A DNA stretch of 64,000 nucleotides, from contig OX393569.1 of the NCBI GenBank assembly GCA_947652115.1, positions 3,295,080 through 3,359,079 of the forward strand. The letters are read 5' to 3'. Numbering within the stretch: position 1 is the first letter of the stretch; each line of letters starts with the position of its first letter. The DNA comes from Blastomussa wellsi (lineage: Eukaryota; Cnidaria; Anthozoa; Scleractinia; Plerogyridae). A program made the position numbers and the translations under genes. Below the pieces are notes generated by a model, which was not told the DNA's origin, did no database searches, and saw nothing but the letters and a program-made list of their open reading frames with translations. Below are positions 34,131 through 46,100 of the stretch, piece by piece.

Positions 34131-37100
34131 TTACGCCGTACTTTCTTCATCTGTCCTGGTAATAACAACCTCGGTGATTTTCGCATTAGGGTTTTCTTCC
34201 TTTGCCCGTTGAATAGCCTCCATAATTGCCTAAACAAGATAACGGTACAAGTTCTGTCAGCCAAATTAAGTTATTGATCTACCAGCCTACCATGGCAATC
34301 GAAGAGTTTGCAATTATTATCATGCACTCAACAATAGAGCACTCACTTCAGCATGACGCCATTGCCCAGTTTCATACCGTGAGATACTGGGTCGAGCGCG
34401 GACTTTCGCGGACAAATTAAAAAAATTAACAAAACTTCCTTAATCCTTTTGTTTTTAAAACAATACGCTCGTGATGAGGACGCCTTTTCCTTCGCAAGTG
34501 CGGAAGCCATTCTCTTCATTTAATTTGTCCGCTAAAGTCCGCACTCGACCCAGTAACTCACGGTATGAAACTGGGTAATGAAGCTTCGTTGTGCTGCTTT
34601 GCAATAGAGTGGTAAAGTGTGGGGTCCCAAATTTTAAATTTTTGAAATTATGGTATTCATCAAGATCTTCAGAAAGTAAATGATGAACAATGCCCACTTG
34701 CCAAAAAATCAGCATTTTACTTCAATTTAGGGGTGAGATATTGGCCCTTTCATACTTCAGTGACTCCATACAAATCCTTGTAATTTTGTCCTTGTTCTAA
34801 ACCGTTTAGAACAGAAAAAATATGAGAGATAAAGGTTTGTTATATTAAGTTCTCTCAGCTGTTTCACTAGTCTCCTTCGCAGCCGTTATTAGGGTCATCA
34901 CGCAATGAACACGCCACTGCGTGACGATTGTGTGACGAAGGAGACTATTGTTTCACTTACTGCATCTGTTTCTGGGTCACCAGTTTTGATGATGTTCCCG
35001 TCGTCATCCACAACCCTCATTGTTTCTGTTATTGTTTTAGTTTGTTTCACTTCCTGGACTTTGGTTGTGTAGGTCTACGGGAAGGAAAAAAGCCTTTAGT
35101 CAAACTAAAATCTCTAATGTCTGCAACAGAAAATACAAGGAAGCTGTAAAAGGCATAATGCAACATGAAAAATAACTCTATGACTAGCAATTGCTGTGAG
35201 TAAGTGGAATGCTGCCAAAAAGTTGATGAAGGAACAGTGTCGATAAGCTCATGAAAGCACATTACTTTCCTCTCGACACTTATCCAAAACGCTTGTTCCC
35301 TGATGAATACTTCCTCAAGCGGATAAACTTACACTCAACAAAGCAGTCATTAAGTGATTTACTAAGACTATAGACAAAGAACTTAAGGCAGTCGTCGGTC
35401 AACAGTGCACTGTTCAACCTCATTCCAAGGTCTCCCATCTTCCTGTCCCTTCCCCTAGAATGAGGGGGTCTCTGCTCTGTAGCTCCAGAAGTGCAAGAAG
35501 ATAAGAGACCTTTGGACCAATGTTGTGTACTGTTACCCTCCGACATTCTAAATCCTGCTCAGAGACTTTTGGTTAGATGACTTATTGTTAGATGCCATGT
35601 GACCTCCAAGTAGCCAATGACAGCACATGCTGTTGGCAAAACAATTCCAGCTGAATAACAACATGTTTGTAGTAGTGAGTTCACTTACAGTAGTCACAAC
35701 TTCACTGCTTCCAATTTCTCCTGCGTGTTTAGCTATGATGTCCTTCAATTCCTCGGCAGTCAGTTGATCCCCATCACCCTCAATAGTGATGGTCTTCTGG
35801 ATAATCTCTGTAGGCATGGTGGTCTGACGAATGGTCTCGGTTCTGGTGGGCTCGGCACCTCCCATCATGATAGTACGGGTAATGACCGTACCACCGTCCT
35901 GGGTTCCTGTGGCACAATTGACGAAGTAATGACAATGATGATGAGAACTTACAAAGTGTGTATATTGTTATTATTGTTAGTAAGTAGTACCGCACTAAAC
36001 AAACATTAGACAGTGCTCAATGTTAGCGGTTACCCAACACAACTAAAATTTGTTTGGGCAACCAGTTTTTTTTTTTGAAAAAATAAAAAGCGCTGGTTGC
36101 CCAAGATTGTCTGGCCATAAGGGCAACATCGATTTTTTTCTAATTTCGAGCACTGATTAGAAAAGACACAAAATTGAGATCAAGGGTGCAAAAAAAGGAT
36201 TTTCCAGGTTGCCGTTTGGGCAAGTTGAAGCCAATGCGTGCTAGCTCAAACTCCCTTCCTAAAAGTTATCTATCAGGCAAGCAGGATAAACTCTTTCCTG
36301 GGCACTTGGGCAGGACCATGATCGGAAATCAGCTTATCAAGCCACTGACCTATGGTTACTGCTACTTGCCCATGCATGACCTTGCTTTAACCACCCAACC
36401 CATGGTTAAAGAGAGAGGTACCTCAAGTAACAACACAAGGAGCTGCTACTCTTATGGACACTTGAAGTCATACACCAGTGGGAGATTAGCCTGCAAGCAG
36501 AGACAAGTATGTCTGTGTTTGCAGGCTGGTGGGAAAGGTGCTCAAAATGGGGCAAAGAAATGGCAGGGCTGCACATAACAGTCAGACAGAATGTCTGGAC
36601 AATTTCATTGCCTTCCAATGCATACTGTACAGCAATGTTTTGCGCTGACAATTTGTTATCATGCTGTACTGTAATGTGACGTCTGATGTCAGTCACTACA
36701 GTTTTTTTCAGACTGAAATGCTGACTTAGTCAGACATGTCATTTCATGGGGAAACATTACTGCATCCCTGGGTGGGTGAAATGAAGGTACCGTAATTACC
36801 CGTGTATTAGTCGACCCCCTAATTTTGGGGCCAAAAACTGAGTTTTCTTAAATATATTGTAGAGTTATTGTTCAGGTAAGTACTATGGACATATGAAACA
36901 ATCACCGCAAGTTTCAATGTGAAGTTTTAATATTCTTGCATATCCGCAATCGTTTTAACAACACACGTACATGTGGGCATTTTGTCCATAATGTTTGAAA
37001 TAGACTTACAAAATCAAATTTACTAATTCCACACAAACTTTTCTAACTGTGAAAGATGAAAAAGCAGCTTTAGCGGGCAGGCAAAACACCATAGAAGGTC

Positions 37101-40100
37101 AAAAATCTTTGAGAACGCTCGATAAACAGCGTGTTTAGAAAACTTGTTAACCAAGCTACAAAATCGGTCGAGTATTGGTAACTGATGGCTGCACATGCTT
37201 ACATCATGCCAGGTTACCAAGCAGGGAGTTTGAAGCGAGAAAGATGTTTTTCCTCAGTAGATTTACAGCTTTATCTTGCAGGAAATGTCAGTTCTTTATT
37301 CCGAAATTGTGCCAGGGAGTATCTTCAACACTCCGGTCTACATAAAGTAGATAAATTTTAAATCTTTTCAACTTAAACTGCTAATTTAGACTCAGACCGC
37401 TAAGCGAAAGACTTTGCATTTTGTATCATTGTTTTTTAGATGTTTTACGTAAGATTATAAAGACAATTGTTATGCTAATTATGCCAAATTTATTTTACCG
37501 GTGCTTGGGTCTTAGTTTTTGACCCATGTATAAGTCGAGGGCGATTTTTTGGACTGATTTTTAGGTCGTAAAAGGTCAACTTATACACGGGTAAATACGG
37601 TACATGTAGCCCCGGCTACAATTCCCAAGTTTTTTTAAAGGGTTTGCTCCTGTAGGTCATTTATAAAGTATATTGTAAACAATGTACACAAAACAAATCT
37701 TAAATTACTAACCACTCGAAGATGGGCTAAAGGGAGGTCCATTTTCGTCATACACAACTCTCTGTGTGGTGACGCTGGGCACATTGTAATGTCTCGAGTG
37801 TGGTGAATATGGCTCGGCTGCCCTATCCAGTGTTGAGTCATTATAGCGATAGGGGGTACCTTGTTTGTATCCTGGCTGATCTCCATACGACAATACATGG
37901 GTCTCCACCTCGGGAGCCCTGTTTTGCCGATACACTGTTGGTTCTCTCTCGCTGTTGATGATCATGGTCTTAGTAGTGATTTCGGGCGGAGCACTATGGA
38001 GGTTGTTTCGTTCTGACTGCTTCTCAATGATTCCTTCATTTCTCTTGATGTTCTCCCTGACAAATCCACCTTCGCCTTGCTCATGCTGAAGATTGAGGTC
38101 ATCTTTAAGAGATCTCTTGATCTCGTGCTGGGCAGGGCCAGCTCTTAGAGAGTCGCTGGCTCCAGATCCTGGTGAGTATATCCGGACGAGCTCATCTTTT
38201 GTCACAAGTGGTACTTTGCCTTGTCGACTAGTTTTATCCTGCTCATCCAACAGATCATCAGCACTATGCCTCCTGTCCTCTTCAGACTTGAAATTGCTTT
38301 CAAAACCCTTTCTTCCACCACGACTGGGCAAGGTTGAACTAGTGTATGAACGGGTGTATGAGGATATATTATCCTTCCTTCCTCCCCACGTGTTTGTCCT
38401 AGGAAAGTCAGAACCCTACAGGAAAATACAAACTCTTCATTAAACTTTATTGCCAATGCCTGTCTTAAGACAGGTTCTGCCTCAGGACCCTACAGGTAAG
38501 CACAAACTCTTCATTAAACTTTATTGCCAATGCCTGTCCTTGGACAGGTTCTGCCTCAGGACCCTACAGGAAAAAACAACCTCTTCATTAAACTCCATTG
38601 CCAAGGCCTGTCTTTAGACAGGTTCTTTATCTGACCTGACATTTAGCGCGATGTTTACTGATTTCTTGGTTCATAATCATGATTCAACAAATTGTCACAT
38701 TGCCTTATATAGCAAGAAAGTCCCTATTATCTATCACTATACATAACACACATCCTTCGATATGCGTCAGCTGCCAAGAATCGTCTGACATCTTGCAAAG
38801 CATTGTAAAAACCTACAGTTTTTTTGGTGAAAAGTATTTTTGTCAATTTTTTGAAGAATACACATGTACCAACATCTGCTCAATCTTGCAAAGTATAATC
38901 TGATTTCAGTAAATTTACGGCCTCGTCAGAAAAGCATCAGGAGATGTTCCACACATTTTCACAGGATAATTGTTAATTATACCACTGCACCTACACAAAC
39001 TTATAAAAATCAAAACTACTCACCATCTCATCTTCAGGCATCTTCAGGACACGTCCTTTATAAGTGTCAGTATCAGCAACCCTCATCTCAGCCCTCTTAA
39101 TGGTATCAAACCCACTCGTTGGTGTTGCCACACCCATGCTAACAATCTCTGGTTCTTCCTTTTTGGTCTTTTCCATGGTAAATGTTGCCCTAAAATAAAC
39201 AGCATTTAATCAATGATAATCAGCATACCTCAATTGACCACCTCACGTCAACTCATTTTTGTGGCGCTTTCTTACCTCTCAGCAAATCCCCCAGGAGCAG
39301 TGTATGCCACGCCTGCACGTTCTGGCTCTTGTTCTTCAACTCTAAAATCAAGTAACACCATTCTTTATGTTAACTTTTCTTAACTTTGAGTAAACTTTGC
39401 AGCACGTGGCGCAAAGGCAACAGTTTGCTAGTTACTTCAATCGTCTAAAAAAACGTAAGCCTTCACTAATGCATTTAAAAGATAAATTAAGAGCATAGAA
39501 AGGATAGAATGGAATATTGCTACAATAAACAACAGACATAAAATTCATAAAAGTAAGTGGCAACCTCTCACGAACATCTGCTTTAATTTAAATTAAGGGA
39601 CAGGTAGAGAACATCTCTAGAACATTTGGAAAGGAATATTTAGTTATTTAATATCTTTTGCTTGTTTGTTTGTTTATTTATAAATATTCTTTATCCATTT
39701 TGAAGCCCTAACGTCTTGTAAGTAAGTAATGTAACTATGCAATGTAATACGCATCGCAGTTATGCAACGCTCATGTAAGTATGTTTAGTAAGTAGGTGTA
39801 TTACTATGTACGTATATGGAATTGTAAGTAAATACCGTACAATACGGAAGTGTATTGTAAGTATATGTCGTAGTAATAAAATAAAAAAAGTTACTTCAAT
39901 CAATAATATCAAACTCTATTTTACCGTCTCTTTTCACTTTCAATCCATTCTTGAAGTTCTCTCTCTCTTTTTGCTTCTTTGTCAAGTCGCTCCCTTTCAA
40001 GGCGTTCCCTCTCCCGTTCTGCCTGCTCTCTCCTCTCTTTCTCACGTCTTCTAGCTTCCTCCTCAACAGCAGTAACTGTAGCTTGTGGATCAGGTCTTTC

Positions 40101-43100
40101 TGCTGTACCATACACATAAGTAGCCCCTTGTACACCAGTGGCTCTGATAATATCTTGACCTCCATCTCCCCGTTGTTTTCCTAATTTCTCTGCCATCTCT
40201 CTCTGATATTGCTCTCTTTCTTCTGGAGTCATGGTGGCCATTGATTCCTCTTCCATTAATGGAGCCTGAAAAATAACAGCAAGTGTTTGCATAATAAAAT
40301 GTTATGATCTCACAGCAGCCATATTGGCATTCCAAGACAAAGTAACAGCGGCCACATTGTACCAAACCAATACTCTGGCAATCACGTCCCCAGAAGCAGC
40401 AATTCTTTTGGTCAGCACCAAGTATCAAGACCTCTAGCTGCTCATACCAACCCTAAAAGAGCCTGACCCACCCACTTTGCATCACTCGCCTCTATTGTTT
40501 TTGTTGTTATCACAAAAAGCGATTGTACAAAAAAATAACGAAACCTAAAGAAAGAAAAATTAGCGAGGAGTATATTTTCGTAAAGATGTCACCTGCTTGA
40601 AGCATTCAATGTCACTGGAAACAGATAAAATATGTCGATCGCTAAAACTTGCTTTTTCGGGGGCCCCAAAAATGGCAGTTTGACTCACAATGCATAATGG
40701 GTGGGTCAGATTCTTTAAATTTCTGAAACTCTTTGCTTTCAAGCCAAAAGTGTGTGGATAACAAATCTGGTAATGTTCTCTGCTGAGTTTTCCAGCTGTT
40801 TCACCATGCTATTTCTTTTATCAATGTTTTCCTTCAAAAGTATTGCACTTTTTTGCGTCAAGCTTTCAAACGTTTGAGGCCACAAAAAACAGAAGTGAAG
40901 TGGGATTGTTGGATTTGACTCCTGTATGCCATGGTTTAGGCTCTTGAGCTTCAAAGACCTACCTGTCCTCCTTTCCTTGTGTACCAAGGCATCCTTGACG
41001 GCAGATCTCCTTCGGAGAGAGGCCTCTTTTGCCTGTCTTCATCCTTCTCATCAACATAAATCCTGGTTTCAGACAGAGAAGGCATCTGATAACGGCGTGA
41101 CCAGTTCAGGCTTGAAACGCGATTAAACTTAGGTTGATCCTTGATTGGGTGACCGTCCTTATGTAGCTGGTACAGGGTACGGTCACTGTAACGGAACTTT
41201 GATCCCATCTTGAGAAGTGAGGTACTACGACTTGGTGGAGGATCAGCAAAAGTAAGCCTGCAAGAAAGAAGGTAAGCACATAATTATCTTGGAGTTGAGC
41301 AATCCTTATTAAGGATGCATTGGTCAGAGCATTCCTACCACTCTAGCAAAGACATAATATTTTCTGTGGAACAAAATTCTGGAACCTTCCACTTATTTTA
41401 GGCTACTTCCTCATCCTTTCTTGTTGCACAATAATTGTAGCCGTTGCCTTTGGGGTTTCCTTTTGGTTTTGATCTAAATGCTTCATCCTGCTAAAGCAAA
41501 CCCTCGTTGTTTTGGTAATAGGGAATTACGAGAATGAGTTAACAGCTCCCTAGGGCAACACTCAACTATATGCAGAAATATACGGAAAAACACACAAAGT
41601 TCATGGTATACAAAAGGCATAAATCTGACTGTGTAAATCCAGTTTACTGTACCTAAAGAATGTATGGTGTTCAACACAGGATTTATACAAGCGTTTTGCT
41701 GCCTTCTCACTTGGCATCTTGTAAATTAATGTTGTTGTCAGCGAGTCCAACTAGTCAATAAAAACAACAGAGAAAAGAGTGAGAACTCCTATTAGAACAT
41801 GCGGGAATTAGGACACGCAGGACAATGGACAATGAATATTGATAATAAAGTTTTGTTGTTGCTATTTTCATGAGACTTCACAACGGCACACATTTTAATT
41901 ATCACTGTACATAACATTCTTATGTCTCCCCAGCAAACACATCGTAAGAATTTGAAAGTGCAATTATGGATATCAATATTCAGTTCTTTGCAACATAAGT
42001 CTGATTTGAAAGCACCAATATACATGTAGATTGGATGCATTCTGGAACACTAGGCCATTGTTCTTCATTATCAAGTGTTTACATGCAATACATATCCGAT
42101 CGACTTGTCATGGCATCAGTAGATGCAAATCCGCATAAACAAAAACACTACTACTTTGCAGAAGCTTTTTAATGAAACCTTAGTTTAAATTAACCAGTAA
42201 CATAGCACATTAACGTTATATTGCTTATTAAGTTTGTCAATGACATCAACATTCTGTTGTATCACAGTATTCAAATTTTCAAAATTTCCAGGGGGAGGCT
42301 GCCCAGATCACCCCAATGGGAGGGGGCAACGCCCTCCCATGTCCACCCCCATGTTGACTCTGCCGACAACAGAAGGTGCTTCACACCTTCTTTAGCCGGC
42401 TCAACTACTCCCTAAACCGGCCGAGTAATTTCTTAGCTGCAACCTTGTGTGGCAAGGAAATCCTGAGGAAGCCTAGGGGCTTATGAGTTTTACTCCCAAT
42501 GTAACCCCCCTTTCACATCCCCCACCTCAAAGAAAAAAAAACACAGAAAGTTGTGGTAGACAGATCAGTAACAAGTATAATCTGTTGCACTTTCAAAACA
42601 ATTAGAAAAGTTCCTCATTAAACAGCTAAAACAATAATATTGAATATCTTTTACCTCTCCTGGGTGACTTTTGATAATGAAGTTCCTCTTTCTGTACTTG
42701 ATGTAAACAATCTTGGACCTAATAAAATTTTAGGCATAAGATACAACAACAGTAATCTTTATTACACTCCCACCCAGCAAAAAATATTGGACAGGTAGTA
42801 AAATGCACTACCGTTGAAATTATGAGGAATCACAAGAACTCTAGTCAAATTAACTTTTGGGTCCAAAGTCACTGATTCTGCATGTATCATGTAGTCACTT
42901 GAAGGGATTGATGAGAAGGCCCTTCTTCCCTCTCATGTACTTATACACTTAGTGTTTTTGAAACTGTAATAAAGAAGACTAAATTCAAATAAAGAAGATA
43001 TTTAAATATGGGAACACCGGGAGTCGATTCCAGAACACACGATTCGAGAAGCATATACCTAACCACTACACCATCAAAGTGCCAGTTGCAAGGACCCCAA

Positions 43101-46100
43101 CTTTGCAACTTTAAATAATACAAGTCTGAGTTTATGTAATATGGTTTTGTGTAACCATATATAGTGTACTGTGCTTGTATTAACGTGGTCCCATTCATTG
43201 TTACTTCACACAAAAAGTCACAAAATGTCAAGGGCCTCCTCATCTATCCCTTCCAGTGACTCAGGGTTCCAGTTAAGTTTTTGAGGCAAGGTGCCATTCA
43301 AGTTATTCCAACGGGTCAAATCCCCACTGTTCCCAACCAATTATTACCGTAGTTATTTACCTATAAGCCGAGCTATTTTTTCAGAAATTTTGGCTTAGAT
43401 CTACCGAAAAAAGTCCAAACAAGGGGGCTCGGCTTATAGCCGAGAGTTTGATAGATTTTTTTTATCTCAGTGGTCAAAATCAAATGAAATATCGCGAAAA
43501 TTCCGACATCGGCTTGTAGTCAAGTTTGCAAATATTGAAATACTATAAGACACAATAAAAAGAGACACAAAGTGAAATTGTTGGTCATTTAACTTTTATA
43601 GATTTGGTGGCTCCTAAAGGAGCCGTTTTTTGTGTTTGTGAAGCTTTCAACTGACAAGTTTACAGTTTACTCGCCATCGCTCTAGCCTTCACTCTCCGTC
43701 TCGAACTCGTTGTCTTCGTCATCTGCGTCATCTCCGATCTCCTGGCCCTCTTCGGCGTACAGCATGTCGTCCTCAGTTCCGTCTAAGGCATTTGAAATGC
43801 CACAGGTCTTGAAGGATTTCTCGACCATCTCTGCTGGGATATCTCGCCATGCCTCGTCGATCCATCGAAGGACAATATTTCTCGACGGCGCCTTCTTCTT
43901 ACCAGCTGGTGTGTACTCGAACGGGCCGCTGATCATCCACGCCAGGTACTTTCTGCGAACGTTGTCTTTGAACGGTTTATTCAAACACTTGTCTAGCGGT
44001 TGCAACACAGGAGTCAGGCCACCGGGGATTACTGCTACGTCGACGTTTCGCCGTTTGAGGGCTGCCTTCACGTCGTCGGTCAAATGAGCTCGGAACGAGT
44101 CCCAAACTAACAATGACTGTTCATGCGTTCTCGGTACACACTGGCGAATCCACTCCTTCACACCAGACTCGTCCATCCATCCTTTCTTGTGAAAGGAAAC
44201 GCGAAGAGAATTCGGCACGAGGAGATCTCTCGGAGTACGGACGCCCTTGAAGATCACTTTCGGCGGAAGTTTGGTTCCATCTGCAGCGACGGCAAGTGTG
44301 AAGTGTTGAAGCGACTACATTTTTGATTCAAAGCGCTAAGCTTTTACGTGCTTTGACAGTTCTTTGACAGGCATTGTTAATTTGTTATGACAACATTTCA
44401 ATCTGACCAATAGGAAGCGTTGGTTCCCACGCATTGAAAACAAACTCACGTGCGTGTTTCTGTGTCGGCTCGTGTCTCGAATTATTTGGTTTGATTTTAA
44501 CACAAAAGTTGATCAAACACTCTTTCTTTTTTCAAACAATTACTCACCTTGATCCCTTTGTTCGGTAAACCACTGCAGGATCTGCTGGTCCATCTCCGGG
44601 AATTTTGGAGTGAAGCAACCTAACGTCGTACGCTTCGCTGACATCTTTAGTTCGCCGTTGAAAAGTTTCACCTGATCTTTTCGCCAGCGACGGACCATGG
44701 ACTCACTGAGTCCATATTCTCGAGCGACCTCTGAGTTGTTTTCGACAGCCTCGGCTTCAGCAACAACTTTAAGTTTGAAGGACATGTTGTATGATGCACG
44801 GCGTGCTTTTGGCATGATGAACGATCGTGAGCGATTGACGTGAGCGATTGACTATTAACTTCTGTAAGCGATGCATATTGTTTGTAACTACAAGTCTACT
44901 GGCATTCACTTTAAGTTTTTTTCACTTTATACTGTGGTTAGGATCACATTAGTATTCACGAACATGCTGGTTGGCTAATTGTTTAAAATAAATTAATCGT
45001 TTTTCATTGTTTTTAAAAGGTGTAGTTTTACTGTTTCCTAAGAGGAGCGCTTTAGTTTAATGATGATTTAGAAAAAAAGTTTCTGAGAATGCGAAAAAAA
45101 TTAGGTCTCAGCTTATAGCCGAGATTTTTCCAATTTTTTTAAGAAAGACTTCGGTCATCATATTTCTCTCAAGTTAAGGGTCTCGGCTTATAGCCAAGTT
45201 CGGCTTATAGGTAAATAACTACGGTATAAGTTTTCAATTTATTTGTCGGGTCAGGAAGCTGACCTAGTCTGGTGTTTGACCCGAGACCCCCTCTAATCTG
45301 GAACACTGGTGACTACCAACGTATCATTTGCAAAGCTTTACTTGAATAAGATTCAAACACACGGTTCTTTTAATAGCCACTGGATTGTGCATACATACCA
45401 TGGAATTCTGTTGACCACAAGCCTGTCTTTGTAGCTGGCCACACCATCGTGTGATACACCAACAAGTACTTCAGTATCATCTTCTTCCTAAATATCATAT
45501 TTTAGTGAACTCATATTAAAAGACAGGACACTCGTCTCAGACAGAATTCCCACTAGCAAAATATTGTCTAATATAAATTCAAAGATAGTAAAACTGTCTT
45601 AAATTTTTAAAATCTGAAAATCATTATTTTTCCCGGGTGACAAACAAAAAGCCTGTCCAGATTTCTGAGTCTAAATTGAATTTAGAATAGAATTCTGTCC
45701 AAGACAAGTTTTCCATCCTTTTAGATGGGAAAATGTATGGCTTGATTATTTGAGACAGATACTCGTCCTTCACTGAATTCCTATCAGATGAGTTTTCCAT
45801 CTGAATACGAGTTTCCCATCTGAGAGAGATTTTCATCTCTAATAGATGAATTTAGCTATTGATTACCACAAAAAAATGACAACAAAACCCAGCATGTTAT
45901 GAAAATTACCTAAAATCTATGTTGTCAATCATCCACCCTGCATGTAAGCAAAAGAGTAATAAGGCTGATCTGAAACTATACCACAACAAAAGCTGCTGCC
46001 TACCCTTGCTGGATGGGCATCAACGCCAAACATGACAAGTTTGGAAGCTGCAATCTTCAAGTATTGTAGATCAGCCTCTTCTGGACTAAGACCCCTGGAA

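Larger units (their letters stand above)
43347..45224 (-). mobile_element. Pogo-family (POGK-like) DNA transposon with internal deletion
   Basis: The 1,878-bp element is bounded by terminal inverted repeats CCGTAGTTATTTACCTATAA (continuing GCCGA) and their inverse, with TA on each side (43345-43346, 45225-45226), the target duplication of the Tc1/mariner/pogo group. Subterminal GGCTTATAGCCGAG repeats occur at both ends. It carries two minus-strand transposase fragments (separate entry) and lies in protein 4.1 intron 9. The two ends are nearly identical, suggesting recent activity. Confidence 0.9.

Noticed and set aside
35725..36009. Plus-strand open frame with Gly/Leu content
   Set aside because: Antisense shadow of protein 4.1 exon 17.
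36174..36578. 134-codon plus-strand frame
   Set aside because: Lies in a protein 4.1 intron over short repeats (GCCTGCAAGCAG and its inverse); no family resemblance.
43710..44087. 125-codon plus-strand Ser-rich frame
   Set aside because: Shadow of the transposase on the opposite strand.
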